A DNA stretch of 61,023 nt, from the IMG/VR virus record IMGVR_UViG_3300042554_000484, positions 1 through 61,023 of that record. The stretch is one strand, 5' to 3'. Every line of letters starts with the position of its first letter. The stretch's first letter is position 1. The notes beneath the pieces are model-generated. The model did not search any database, was not told the DNA's origin, and worked only from the letters and a program-made list of their open reading frames with translations. Positions 23,409-30,686 of the stretch are shown in pieces. Position numbers and translations under genes: made by a program. The stretch is from a virus.

Positions 23409-23782
23409 CACGGCTCATTCTCCTCGGGCTCGGGGATTGTGGACAGGGTGAAACCGGTGCGGCACACCTCGGCGGCCCACATGAGATCGTCGATCTGTCG
23501 TTCACGCTCGGCGGCGAGCAAGTCGGCGTGGGGCACGTTGAACTTATGCCAGTAGGCGGGGTCGCTCATGGGTTCGAGCATCATGCAGGCTTGGGCGATC
23601 AGGTAGAGGGCGTTCTCGTAGTGCTTCTTGCCGTTGTGGCGGTTCTCGGCCATGTGGTCGAGGTAGCGGCCGACAAGGAAGTCGCGACCGTCGAGGTCTT
23701 TCGCTTCGATGCCGATGCCGGCGCAACGGCGCAGGATCATGCGCTCCTCGTCGTCGAGGTAGGTCAGTGCGTAGGTCTGCAT
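23408..23782 (-). CDS. Hypothetical protein
   Basis: 124 aa from the ATG at 23782 (GAAGGGGA upstream). Starts MQTYALTYLDDEERMILRRC; mainly helical, with NRHNGKKHYENALYLIAQAC. No family recognised. Its stop overlaps the start of the HD hydrolase, so the two are coupled. Confidence 0.6.
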   Translation of the reverse strand: MQTYALTYLDDEERMILRRCAGIGIEAKDLDGRDFLVGRYLDHMAENRHNGKKHYENALYLIAQACMMLEPMSDPAYWHKFNVPHADLLAAERERQIDDLMWAAEVCRTGFTLSTIPEPEENEP

Positions 23783-23783
23783 G

Positions 23784-24032
23784 TCAGTTCCCCTTCGCTT
23801 CGGCGAGGAACGCATCAACCCAGGCCCGCATCTGCGGGACGGTCTCCCACGCCCCGTATCGCTCGGGCATTGTGAATGTAGTGGTATTCCAGTCGGCTCC
23901 GGGGCGACGCGCCCCGAACAGCATCCCGGCGCCCTTGAGGCCGATGGCCTGGATCTCGGTGCCGGCCTCGGTGGTCCATTCGGCGGCGATGCCGGTGCCG
24001 GTGGCGAGCGGGTAGATGTTGACGGTAGTCAT
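23784..24032 (-). CDS. Hypothetical protein
   Basis: 82 aa, one base from its downstream neighbour. TGTGIAAEWTTEAGTEIQAI, then a helix QMRAWVDAFLAEAKGN. No recognised domain; part of the early small-gene operon. Confidence 0.55.
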   Translation of the reverse strand: MTTVNIYPLATGTGIAAEWTTEAGTEIQAIGLKGAGMLFGARRPGADWNTTTFTMPERYGAWETVPQMRAWVDAFLAEAKGN

Positions 24033-24034
24033 GG

Positions 24035-24244
24035 CTAGTCCTCCTCGATGATGAAGGAGCCGACGCGGTTGCCGTTCTCGTCGCGGACGTAAACCTCGAT
24101 GAGGGCTGCGGCGCGGGGGGCGCGGTCGGCTACCTTGCTCGCGACCTCGACGAGCATGGCGGCGACTCTGTCGTAGCGCAGAGCGTCGTCGTCGTCGCGG
24201 AACGCGGCATTGTCGGTGCTGAATGTGAGTGTGAATGTGCTCAT
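24035..24244 (-). CDS. Small conserved phage protein (TDNAAF family)
   Basis: 69 aa. FTLTFSTDNAAFRDDDDALR, a helix with MLVEVASKVADR and the ending VRDENGNRVGSFIIEED. I recognise this arrangement from many actinophage and cyanophage early genes. Function unknown. Confidence 0.7.
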   Translation of the reverse strand: MSTFTLTFSTDNAAFRDDDDALRYDRVAAMLVEVASKVADRAPRAAALIEVYVRDENGNRVGSFIIEED

Positions 24245-24254
24245 GGGTGGTCTC

Positions 24255-24392
24255 CTAGAACGGTGGTGTGGGGTCGGGTGTGGGGAAGAAGCCGGTCGCC
24301 TTGGCTCGGGCGATCATGCACGGCTTGCACGGTGTGTTCGTGAAGTAGCCGAGCGCATCGTCGTGCCCGCAGGTCGCGAGTAGCCCGGTCAT
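24255..24392 (-). CDS. 45-aa zinc-binding-like protein
   Basis: MTGLLATCGHDDALGYFTNT PCKPC: CGH and CxxC pairs. ATG overlaps the upstream stop (ATGA). Unknown role. Confidence 0.5.
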   Translation of the reverse strand: MTGLLATCGHDDALGYFTNTPCKPCMIARAKATGFFPTPDPTPPF

Positions 24393-24589
24393 CGGGGCTC
24401 CTCGAAGTCGGGCTCGGGCTGCGGGTCGAGGTAGCCGGTGTTCTGGTCGTATTCGCGGGTCTCGGTGGTGCGGTAGTTCTTGATGTTGGCGGCCCACTCC
24501 TCGTAGGGGATCTCGGTGCGGTCGAGCAACTCGATCATGCGGGTGCCGTCTGCGGACCAGAAGGCCCGGCGGTATGGGGTTCGGTACAT
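24389..24589 (-). CDS. Hypothetical early protein
   Basis: 66 aa, first gene after the promoter at 24608-24632, ATG at 24589 with AAGGGAG upstream. MYRTPYRRAFWSADGTRMIE is similar in style to the opening of the 24849-25001 product (MNRAPYRVYYLNN). C-terminus acidic and proline-rich. No known family. Confidence 0.6.
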   Translation of the reverse strand: MYRTPYRRAFWSADGTRMIELLDRTEIPYEEWAANIKNYRTTETREYDQNTGYLDPQPEPDFEEPR

Positions 24590-24607
24590 GATGTTCTCCC
24601 TTCGTTC

Positions 24608-24632
24608 AACCCCAGTGTAGCACACGGGGGTT
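24608..24632 (-). promoter_or_regulatory. Consensus palindromic promoter/operator
   Basis: Coding orientation: AACCCCCGTGTGC-TACACT-GGGGTT, then AAGGGAG and the ATG at 24589. Inverted AACCCC/GGGGTT arms surround the -10 box. Best-conserved copy in the window. Confidence 0.8.
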
Positions 24633-24846
24633 ATGCGTCTGGTGAGCACCCCGCCGTCCAATGACAGACGGTGATGTCATGCTGAAGTCGCGTCTCACAC
24701 GCCCAACGCGGCTCCTCGCAGCAGTCCGTCATCGTCAGGCAGACCTCCCCGCACTGATTCGGGCAGCCCTCCTCGATCATCTTCAGGACGTGGGCGTAGG
24801 CGTCGCTCTTGCCGCGCTTGTGGGCACGCTCCTCGGGCGTCCACAT
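24631..24846 (-). CDS. Cysteine-rich hypothetical protein
   Basis: 71 aa. GCPNQCGEVCLTMTDCCEEP and WACETRLQHDITVCHW carry eight cysteines plus histidines; probable zinc binding. Its stop overlaps the end of the promoter at 24608-24632. Confidence 0.6.
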   Translation of the reverse strand: MWTPEERAHKRGKSDAYAHVLKMIEEGCPNQCGEVCLTMTDCCEEPRWACETRLQHDITVCHWTAGCSPDA

Positions 24847-24848
24847 GG

Positions 24849-25001
24849 CTAACCCTCGTCCGAGGCGTCGAGGATCTCGAAGTCGCCGAACGCCTTGCCC
24901 GTCATGGCGCAGGCGTTGACGTAGTCGAGAGCGGCCTCACGGTCGCCGTAGGTGGCGATGAGGTTATTCAGGTAGTACACGCGGTACGGGGCTCGGTTCA
25001 T
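24849..25001 (-). CDS. 50-aa hypothetical protein
   Basis: MNRAPYRVYYLNNLIATYGD then REAALDYVNACAMTGKAFGD. ATG overlaps the preceding stop (ATGA). Resembles short helical early proteins of actinophages; no function assigned. Confidence 0.6.
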   Translation of the reverse strand: MNRAPYRVYYLNNLIATYGDREAALDYVNACAMTGKAFGDFEILDASDEG

Positions 25002-25303
25002 GCGGCGGCTCCCTTCGGGAAGTCGTAGGAACGGAAAGCGTGAGCCTCCCAGACGCGCTCGCTGATCTCGTCCATGTACACGTCGGTCAACTCGCCCTTC
25101 GGGAACTTCTTGCCGGCGCGATTGAACACGCGGCGCACGGTGTAGGTGTCGCGGCCCTCGACGTAGTCGACCTCGACGGTGTAGCCGGCCCCTACGGGGA
25201 GCACGAGGGTGCCGTCGATGAGGCGCTGGCGGCCTCCTGAGACGGCCATGACGGTGATGCCGCCGATCTGGGCGAGCAGTGTGTTGGCCTGGTAGATGTC
25301 CAT
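24998..25303 (-). CDS. Hypothetical protein
   Basis: 101 aa. A helix-strand start MDIYQANTLLAQIGGITVMA and a beta-rich middle GAGYTVEVDYVEGRDTYTVR. The same operon as its neighbours. Family not recognised. Confidence 0.55.
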   Translation of the reverse strand: MDIYQANTLLAQIGGITVMAVSGGRQRLIDGTLVLPVGAGYTVEVDYVEGRDTYTVRRVFNRAGKKFPKGELTDVYMDEISERVWEAHAFRSYDFPKGAAA

Positions 25304-25312
25304 GTGGGCTCC

Positions 25313-25501
25313 TTAGAAGTCGGTCGGTTGGGTGTAGGTCTGGCCGTTCAGGGCCATGAGGACGACTCGAACGTCGCCGCCCTTGACCTTCTTGCGGGTC
25401 TTCGCCTGGAAGACGGGGATGGCGGCCAGTTGGGCGCCGTAGAGCGTGTCGGCTTCGACGGTCATCTCTTGGCCGTTCCAGAAAGCACCGTAGGTGTTCA
25501 T
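25313..25501 (-). CDS. Small conserved actinophage protein
   Basis: 62 aa: YGAFWNGQEMTVEADTLYGA then QLAAIPVFQAKTRKK and VRVVLMALNGQTY. This compact alpha/beta pattern (ADT..A...A...FK) recurs in actinophage early regions. Function unknown; its start overlaps the preceding stop. Confidence 0.65.
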   Translation of the reverse strand: MNTYGAFWNGQEMTVEADTLYGAQLAAIPVFQAKTRKKVKGGDVRVVLMALNGQTYTQPTDF

Positions 25502-25692
25502 GCTGTCTCCTTATTGAGTCCGGCGGGCTTGTCCTCCGACTCGCAGGCGAGGCAGAAGTCTGCGTCGCTACCGAAGTAGGCGAATCCGTACTCGTCGACT
25601 GCGAGGGGCTTGACGATCTGTGTGCGCCCGCACGCCTTGTGGATGATGGTCATGGTGCCGTCGAGAGCGACGGTGTAAGTGGCGTTCTTCAC
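25498..25692 (-). CDS. Small zinc-binding-like protein
   Basis: 64 aa from a GTG overlapping the upstream stop. TIIHKACGRTQIVKPLAVDE and ADFCLACESEDK provide three cysteines. Possible zinc site; unknown role. Confidence 0.55.
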   Translation of the reverse strand: MKNATYTVALDGTMTIIHKACGRTQIVKPLAVDEYGFAYFGSDADFCLACESEDKPAGLNKETA

Positions 25693-25823
25693 GATGCCTC
25701 CTTGTGATCGGTGGCGCCGCAGTCACCGCAGAACGCGGTCCCCTCGGCGACGCGGGTGTAGGTCTCGCGGCCAGACCAATCGCAGTAGACGGTCTTGCCG
25801 AACTCTTGGCGGATGATTCTCAT
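25689..25823 (-). CDS. 44-aa zinc-ribbon-like protein
   Basis: MRIIRQEFGKTVYCDWSGRE then AFCGDCGATDHKEAS. ATG at 25823 follows AAGGGAG and the promoter at 25844-25871, so it is the first gene of that transcript. Likely zinc binding. Confidence 0.6.
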   Translation of the reverse strand: MRIIRQEFGKTVYCDWSGRETYTRVAEGTAFCGDCGATDHKEAS

Positions 25824-25843
25824 GGGGTCTCCCTTCCCTGTCT

Positions 25844-25871
25844 AACCCCCAGTTTAGCACACCCTGGTTTA
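25844..25871 (-). promoter_or_regulatory. Consensus promoter/operator
   Basis: Coding orientation: AAACCAGGGTGTGC-TAAACT-GGGGGTTA, then AAGGGAG. It overlaps the stop of the HTH gene 25869-26414. Confidence 0.75.
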
Positions 25872-26414
25872 GTCCTCGGGCAGGGGGGTATCGACAATCT
25901 GCCGCACCCGCTCCCGAGTCAGCCCGAGCACCGTAGCGATCGACTGAAGCGTTACCCCCTCAGCCCGCAGCCCACGCAACTTGCGAATCAGGGCGTGCGC
26001 CGCCCTCGTCTCCCAGCGGCCACGGTAACCGGCGACGGCCTTCACGCTGTCGCTCTCGTACTGAATCCACGCCACCTCCTCCTGGGTCAGGGGGCGGTGC
26101 TTTCGAGGCTTCACGGCCCTCCTAGAGGGCCTGGTGACCGTTCGGCGGGGCACGGCCAGCATCCCCTGGCGGCGGGCCGTGAGAATCTGCTGATTCACCG
26201 AACCCTCCGGCCAGTCGATCGCCCGAGCCATCGCCGACGCCGACACCCCGTCGAGATACAGCCACGCGGCGACACGCCGGAACTCGGCATTGTTCGCCCG
26301 GCGCTCCTCAGTCCATGGCGGAGTCGACGCGAACATGGCGGCGGTCACCCGCAGCCACTCAGCCTCCAACTCGGTGAGCGGGCGACCCTCCACGGCCTTC
26401 ACTGTCTTGCTCAT
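25869..26414 (-). CDS. DNA-binding protein with two HTH segments, one sigma-region-4-like
   Basis: 181 aa; ATG at 26414 overlaps the upstream stop (ATGA). A first HTH-like segment is WLYLDGVSASAMARAIDWPE around residue 55-75. A C-terminal segment, GVTLQSIATVLGLTRERVRQ, matches the recognition helix of sigma-70 region 4 (LGLTRERVRQIE). A basic stretch (TRPSRRAVKPRKHRP) lies between. It is a candidate regulator of the repeated promoter family, one copy of which overlaps its stop (inference). No -10-binding domain is visible, so it is not a full sigma factor. Confidence 0.7.
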   Translation of the reverse strand: MSKTVKAVEGRPLTELEAEWLRVTAAMFASTPPWTEERRANNAEFRRVAAWLYLDGVSASAMARAIDWPEGSVNQQILTARRQGMLAVPRRTVTRPSRRAVKPRKHRPLTQEEVAWIQYESDSVKAVAGYRGRWETRAAHALIRKLRGLRAEGVTLQSIATVLGLTRERVRQIVDTPLPED

Positions 26415-27280
26415 GAGCGCCTCCTCTTGGCGTACTTGGCTTCCAACTCGGCCCGCTTCTCCTCCACGGTCACGCCGTGCTTCCCGGCCAGGGCCTCCTC
26501 GATCAGGGCCATGCGCTCCCGCAACCGGGCCTTGCCGGCCTCGTCGCTCGTGAAGCCGAGGTAGTCGACGGCGCCGTACCACTCGGACACGGCAGTGCGC
26601 TCGGTCTTGATCTCCTCCATCCACTCCCGCCCGTACCGGTTCGGCAGCATCAGCGGCTCGCCGGAGGCAGTCGGGGCGGCGGCCCTGCGCTTCGCGTCAC
26701 GCTCGGCCTTCTTCGCCTCGCGCTCGGCGCGTGCGGCCTCCTTCGCCACCTTCTCCTCATTCACGATGGTCGAGGGACGGTTCAGCACCTCAGCCGGGGC
26801 GGACGGGTAGCACACGGTGCAAGCCATCTCGCCTGCGGCCTCGACGATCTCGGTCTCGGTGGCGCCGGAGAACTCGGTCAGCCATGCGAACTCGGTCGAC
26901 TCGAAGCACGTCGAGCAGGAGCGGCTCTTGTGGACGTGGCCGTTGGCGTTCTTCACGAGGAAGGCCCGGTTCCACTTCTCTTCGAGGTAGACGGCGTGCA
27001 TCTCGCGGTACTCGGTGGTGACCTGAGCGTGGTTAGCGATGGCCTTGTCGCGGGCGGCCTTGGCGTATGCCTGCTTGTCGGCCATGTAGGCGGGCACCTC
27101 AGCGGCGAGGGCCTCTTCGAGGGTGCCGTCCCACTGCTTCTCGCGCCAGTCGAATCGCTGGCCGGCGTTGCGGCGGATGGCGTCTTCGGCGTGGCCGATG
27201 TCCATGGCGAGGACGTACTCGGCCCATCCGAGGTCGGCGAGGCGCTCGTCGACTGTGCGTGCGAGGTCTCTGATGCTCAT
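26411..27280 (-). CDS. Conserved actinophage early protein with Cys motif
   Basis: 289 aa, ATG at 27280 with AAGGGAG upstream; the longer frame lacks such a site. Helical N-terminus (EYVLAMDIGHAEDAIRRNAG), a cysteine region SRSCSTCFESTEFAWLTEFS ... MACTVCYPSAP, and a long charged helix (KEAARAEREAKKAERDAKRR). Similar proteins occur in early regions of actinophages with unknown role. First gene of its transcript. Confidence 0.65.
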   Translation of the reverse strand: MSIRDLARTVDERLADLGWAEYVLAMDIGHAEDAIRRNAGQRFDWREKQWDGTLEEALAAEVPAYMADKQAYAKAARDKAIANHAQVTTEYREMHAVYLEEKWNRAFLVKNANGHVHKSRSCSTCFESTEFAWLTEFSGATETEIVEAAGEMACTVCYPSAPAEVLNRPSTIVNEEKVAKEAARAEREAKKAERDAKRRAAAPTASGEPLMLPNRYGREWMEEIKTERTAVSEWYGAVDYLGFTSDEAGKARLRERMALIEEALAGKHGVTVEEKRAELEAKYAKRRRS

Positions 27281-27298
27281 GCTTTCTCCCTTCGTCAT

Positions 27299-27326
27299 AA
27301 CCCCAGTGTAGCATACCCCCGGTTTA
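27299..27326 (-). promoter_or_regulatory. Consensus promoter/operator
   Basis: Coding orientation: TAAACCGGGGGTATGC-TACACT-GGGGTTA, then AAGGGAG and ATG. Confidence 0.8.
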
Positions 27327-27344
27327 GGCCCCGGAGGTGGGGTG

Positions 27345-27617
27345 CTAATCCCACCCCCGACAGCCGCAGTAGAACCTGTCGAACTCGGACGGGGCACGCT
27401 CCTCGAAGTCGTGATCCGTAATCCCAGCCCGCCCCGTCAGCGGATTCCACTTCAGGTGCGCGATGCGGGAGTAGCCGCAACGGCAGTGGTCGACCGCCCA
27501 CCCTGAGCCCGGACCCCGATACTCGACGAAAGCGGCGAGCGGATTCGTCGACTCGGTTTCGGCGCCGCAGTGGCAGCGGGCTCGCCGGCCTTCGAGCCTG
27601 TCATCCGAGGGCGTCAT
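27345..27617 (-). CDS. Zinc-binding-like actinophage protein
   Basis: 90 aa from the ATG at 27617 (GGAGGTG upstream). ARCHCGAETES, VDHCRCGYSRIAHLKWNPL and the ending FDRFYCGCRGWD. This Cys/His-rich protein with a C-terminal CGCRGWD is common in actinophages. Role unknown. Confidence 0.65.
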   Translation of the reverse strand: MTPSDDRLEGRRARCHCGAETESTNPLAAFVEYRGPGSGWAVDHCRCGYSRIAHLKWNPLTGRAGITDHDFEERAPSEFDRFYCGCRGWD

Positions 27618-28170
27618 GGAGCACCTCCATGTCACCGTTCAGCCACTCCTTGAACGCCTCGACATCGGCCTCTTGGACATAGACGGTGATGGCGGTCGAG
27701 AACACGTTGCTCGTCGGATCAGCGGTCACGGCCACGTTCACGGGCGGAGCCTCATCCTTCAGGCCCTCGACCCACTCATTGAACGGGCGCTTACGGGCAC
27801 CGGTCGAGTCGCCCCAGTCGCCAGTGGTCCAGCCTTCGAGGCCCACCTCGGCCCAGCCGGCGATCTTCGTGGTGTGGTAGCCGCGCCACCCGTCCGTGCG
27901 GGTGTAGGTGCGGCTGACCTCCATGTCAGGCTCATCGCCGTACTTGCTCATGGAGAACTTGTCGGTGACGTAGATCCGGTCGGGGCCGTCACTGTCGCCG
28001 GTGTAGTCGGGGCCGTAGAGCAGGATGGTCGAGGCGTACTGCGACTCGGACTCGTAGCAGGACTCGCACAGCCACTCTTCGGCGATGTTGGCCCACTGCA
28101 TGTAGTCGGTGTCGAGGTCGAACGTCTCTTCGCAGGTTCCGCACTTGGCGGAGCGGTCTTCGGTACTCAT
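27601..28170 (-). CDS. Hypothetical protein with N-terminal zinc finger
   Basis: 189 aa from the ATG at 28170. AKCGTCEETFDLDTDYMQWA ... WLCESCYE gives two CxxC pairs, followed by DRIYVTDKFSMSKYGDEPDM and a C-terminal alpha/beta part ending in EAFKEWLNGDMEVLHDAL. The end overlaps the next gene by 17 bases. No family recognised. Confidence 0.6.
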   Translation of the reverse strand: MSTEDRSAKCGTCEETFDLDTDYMQWANIAEEWLCESCYESESQYASTILLYGPDYTGDSDGPDRIYVTDKFSMSKYGDEPDMEVSRTYTRTDGWRGYHTTKIAGWAEVGLEGWTTGDWGDSTGARKRPFNEWVEGLKDEAPPVNVAVTADPTSNVFSTAITVYVQEADVEAFKEWLNGDMEVLHDALG

Positions 28171-28424
28171 GCTGCACTTCCCTTCTTGGTTGCGGCGTTC
28201 CAGCCCTTCGTCCATCCGCGCTGCCACTCAGCCATGTCGGAGGCGACCAGCAGGTTCATCGCCCAGCCGCGCTCCTCCTCGGAGGCGCCTCGGGCTCGGA
28301 GCAGTTCGCCGATGAGGTGGTAGGCGCGGCGCGACTCGATCGTGCCGGTCTGGGTTGGGTACTCGGCGAGGAACTTGTCGATGCGCTCTTCCATGGCGGT
28401 CATGTCGAATGTCGTGGTGTTCAT
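28167..28424 (-). CDS. Hypothetical helical protein
   Basis: 85 aa. MEERIDKFLAEYPTQTGTIE, YHLIGELLRARGASEEERGW. Helical, acidic then basic. Coupled to the next gene (ATGA). No known family. Confidence 0.55.
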   Translation of the reverse strand: MNTTTFDMTAMEERIDKFLAEYPTQTGTIESRRAYHLIGELLRARGASEEERGWAMNLLVASDMAEWQRGWTKGWNAATKKGSAA

Positions 28425-28437
28425 GTGTGTGTCCCTT

Positions 28438-28653
28438 CTACTGAGGTGGTCTCGGTGTGCCGTCTGCGCGGTAGCCCCACGGGGCTTCGCCTTGGGCGTA
28501 TTCGATGAGTGAGGTGATCTCGGCGCAGGCGCCCATGGCGTCGAGTGCTTGGGCGAGTGCCTCGTCGGTGTCGTTGGCCTTGAGTGCGGCTTCGAGGTCG
28601 CGGAGGTCTTCGCGGATGCGCTTGGCGTAGGCGCGGATCTGTGTCTTCTGCAT
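28438..28653 (-). CDS. Hypothetical helical protein
   Basis: 71 aa, first gene behind the promoter at 28674-28699. KRIREDLRDLEAALKANDTD is a strongly helical segment; the tail is proline-rich. Unknown role. Confidence 0.55.
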   Translation of the reverse strand: MQKTQIRAYAKRIREDLRDLEAALKANDTDEALAQALDAMGACAEITSLIEYAQGEAPWGYRADGTPRPPQ

Positions 28654-28673
28654 GGGGTCTCCCTTCCCTGTCT

Positions 28674-28699
28674 AACCCGAGTTTAGCATACCCCCGGTT
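28674..28699 (-). promoter_or_regulatory. Consensus promoter/operator
   Basis: Coding orientation: AACCGGGGGTATGC-TAAACT-CGGGTT, then AAGGGAG. Confidence 0.75.
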
Positions 28700-28717
28700 G
28701 AGGGCTGACACGGGGGG

Positions 28718-29491
28718 TCACCGTGCCGCCACCATCTTCGGCTCGCGAGGCAGTGCAACCTGCTCGAAGAAGTTGCACCGCTCGCAGCGCACCGACCACA
28801 CCACCGTCGTGCGCGTGGTCCGGTCCTCCCACACCGACGCGGTGCCTTCACAGTCGCAGTCAGTGGCGAACATCGGGCGCCACCTCGAACCGCCCTCAAG
28901 CGGCCCCTCGGCGATTGCGGCGCGAGCCATGGCCCGAGCCCGAGCCCGCTTATCGGCGGCCTTCGCCCGGTAGCCAAGGATCCGGTCGATCTCGGCCTGA
29001 GCCTTCTCGGGAGCAGCGCCGGGTGCACGGACCCTGCCGACTCGCCCGTTGCGATGCACCTTGATCCCGAGGGCGGAGTACAGGTGGCGCAGCGCCTTCT
29101 CAGCCTCAGCGCCCTGGGCGATGCGGACAACGTCGAGCAGTGCGGCAGCGAAGCCGGCGCCGTGGCCGTCGTGCTTGCCGTACACCTGCGGGTGGCGGTA
29201 CTCGACGAAGTGGGCGATCTCGTGAAGCATGACGGCTTCGGATCGGTTCGAGCCGAGCGTGATGCAGTGGCCCTTCGAGTGATGGCCGGAGAGGTAGGCG
29301 TAGGAGCCGCCCCCGCTGGACTTCACGAGCGGGACGCCCCAGCCGCCGTGGTAGCGGGGGAAGGCGGCGGCGAATCGCTTGCCGCTGGTGATGCGCTTGT
29401 AGCGGCGCTGTAGCGCCTTGAAGTCGGTCGAGGTTTCCTTGGCGTAGGACTGCACAAGGCCGTCAACGTCGTAGATCGTGACTCTTGTCAA
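28718..29491 (-). CDS. SprT-like metallopeptidase
   Basis: 257 aa from a TTG at 29491 (GGAG upstream). VMLHEIAHFVEYRHPQ is an HExxH zinc site, with KHDGHGAGFAAALLDVVRIA supplying a third ligand. The C-terminal CDCEGTAS ... VRCERCNFFEQ is a zinc ribbon, as in SprT proteins. Cellular Spartan/SprT enzymes cut DNA-bound proteins; phage versions are not characterised to my knowledge. Leftward and divergent from the rightward block. Confidence 0.8.
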   Translation of the reverse strand: MTRVTIYDVDGLVQSYAKETSTDFKALQRRYKRITSGKRFAAAFPRYHGGWGVPLVKSSGGGSYAYLSGHHSKGHCITLGSNRSEAVMLHEIAHFVEYRHPQVYGKHDGHGAGFAAALLDVVRIAQGAEAEKALRHLYSALGIKVHRNGRVGRVRAPGAAPEKAQAEIDRILGYRAKAADKRARARAMARAAIAEGPLEGGSRWRPMFATDCDCEGTASVWEDRTTRTTVVWSVRCERCNFFEQVALPREPKMVAAR

Positions 29492-29514
29492 GGTGGTCTC
29501 CCTTCCACGTTGTG

Positions 29515-29543
29515 TACCCCCAGTTTACCATACCCCCATTTAG
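29515..29543 (-). promoter_or_regulatory. Consensus promoter for the leftward early block
   Basis: Coding orientation: AAATGGGGGTATGG-TAAACT-GGGGGTA. It lies back to back with the rightward promoter at 29548-29553. Confidence 0.75.
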
Positions 29544-29547
29544 GCTC

Positions 29548-29560
29548 TATCATCGGGGTC
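29548..29560 (+). promoter_or_regulatory. Rightward promoter, leaderless start
   Basis: TATCAT at 29548-29553 is followed by exactly seven bases and then ATG. The transcript should start at or next to the ATG, giving a leaderless mRNA, common in Actinobacteria. Confidence 0.55.
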
Positions 29561-29686
29561 ATGATCGAACGATGGCTCTGGCGCTGCACCCTCTGCGGGA
29601 AGACCGGCATCTCGAAGGACGCGAGTCGAGGCTTCACCGAGCACTACATGACGACGCACTCGGACCCCCCCCTGTCAGGGACATAA
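29561..29686 (+). CDS. 41-aa C2H2-like zinc-finger protein (leaderless)
   Basis: MIERWLWRCTLCGKTGISKD then GFTEHYMTTHSD: CxxC followed by HxxxxxH spacing. It has no ribosome binding site, matching a leaderless start. First gene of the rightward block. Confidence 0.6.
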   Translation: MIERWLWRCTLCGKTGISKDASRGFTEHYMTTHSDPPLSGT

Positions 29687-29703
29687 CCCCCGTATGGTAT
29701 CTT
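29685..29703 (+). promoter_or_regulatory. Rightward promoter element
   Basis: AACCCCCGTATGG-TATCTT precedes a leader with AAGGGAG. Member of the repeated family on the plus strand. Confidence 0.6.
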
Positions 29704-29746
29704 AGTGGTGTTGGCCGGGGGGACCGGCCAGGGAAGGGAGCCCCGG

Positions 29747-29953
29747 ATGACCACCTACGCCATCGCCTGCAACGAGCAGACGACTTTCTACGAGGTTCAC
29801 AAGCCCGGCTGCGCCCACCTGAACCGGACGGACAAGTACCTGTACTCGACGCCCGCCCAGGCCGAGTCGGCGCAGGCCGCTGCTGCCAACTTCGAGGCCG
29901 CCAACGAAGGGTGTTTCACGAAGATTTCACCGTGTGCGAAGGGAGCCGCATGA
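29747..29953 (+). CDS. Hypothetical protein
   Basis: 68 aa; ATG with AAGGGAG upstream. YAIACNEQTTFYEVHKPGCA HLN, then an Ala-rich helix. Two spaced Cys/His sites. Unknown function. Confidence 0.6.
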   Translation: MTTYAIACNEQTTFYEVHKPGCAHLNRTDKYLYSTPAQAESAQAAAANFEAANEGCFTKISPCAKGAA

Positions 29954-30165
29954 AGATTGACTGCTCGAACTGCATGACCACCATCACGGTCGACCCCGAT
30001 GCGGGCACGGCCACCTACACCCGTCCCGGCCAGGGACGCGGCTCCAAGCGCATCCCCACCGAGACCTTCAGCAAGCCCGCATGGTTCGAGTACGACGGCG
30101 GCCTGCTGGTCTGGGAGGCGCCCTGCTGCCCCGACTACGTCGACTCTTTCGAGGAGGGCCTATGA
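29950..30165 (+). CDS. Hypothetical zinc-binding-like protein
   Basis: 71 aa. MKIDCSNCMTTITVDPDAGT begins with CxxC, and WEAPCCPDYVDSFEEGL ends it. The ATG overlaps the upstream stop. Unknown role. Confidence 0.6.
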   Translation: MKIDCSNCMTTITVDPDAGTATYTRPGQGRGSKRIPTETFSKPAWFEYDGGLLVWEAPCCPDYVDSFEEGL

Positions 30166-30383
30166 GCATCAGCACACCGATTCGCCTCCGCCGAGGCACC
30201 TGCCACGGCCTGCCCGGCGTGTACTGGGCCTGGAAGGTCGACGGCTACTACGACCTGCACCACGCCCCCGAGGGCGTCGCACCTGACGGCTCCGATGTCG
30301 TCACCGAGTTTCTGCCCACCCTCGCCGCAGCCCGTCAGTGGGCCCGCGAGATGACCGACCTCGAAAGGAAGGGACTGCGATGA
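30162..30383 (+). CDS. Hypothetical protein
   Basis: 73 aa: LPGVYWAWKVDGYYDLHHAP then TLAAARQWAREMTDLERKGL. Coupled to the previous gene (ATGA). No family recognised. Confidence 0.55.
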   Translation: MSISTPIRLRRGTCHGLPGVYWAWKVDGYYDLHHAPEGVAPDGSDVVTEFLPTLAAARQWAREMTDLERKGLR

Positions 30384-30607
30384 AGTCGCCACTCACCCCG
30401 AAGGCGCAGGCTGCGCTTGAGCAGATCGAAGCCGGGCAAGGCACCGCCGGCCTCACCCGTCAGATGATCGACCGACTCTTCGGTGAGCGACTCATTGACT
30501 GGGATCTCGACGAGCACCGCTGGGCGATCACATTGTCCGGTCGCGCTGAACTGTCGCACGCGAACATCGTGGCGCGACTGAAGGCCGAGAAGGCTGCGGC
30601 ACGCTGA
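30380..30607 (+). CDS. Possible winged-helix protein
   Basis: 75 aa: PLTPKAQAALEQIEAGQGTA ... LTRQMIDRLFGERLIDWDLD ... WAITLSGRAELS. Helix-helix-strand order and the terminal LS-GR are reminiscent of small winged-helix proteins. Tentative. Confidence 0.5.
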   Translation: MKSPLTPKAQAALEQIEAGQGTAGLTRQMIDRLFGERLIDWDLDEHRWAITLSGRAELSHANIVARLKAEKAAAR

Positions 30608-30623
30608 CCCCCGGTGTCAGACC

Positions 30624-30646
30624 CTAAACGGGGGTATGCTAAACTC
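30624..30646 (+). promoter_or_regulatory. Consensus promoter/operator (rightward)
   Basis: CCTAAACGGGGGTATGC-TAAACT, followed by a leader with AAGGGAGG. Same upstream half as the leftward copies at 27299 and 28674. Confidence 0.75.
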
Positions 30647-30686
30647 TAGGTGTGGGCAGGGGGACTGCCCCAAGAAGGGAGGCGCC

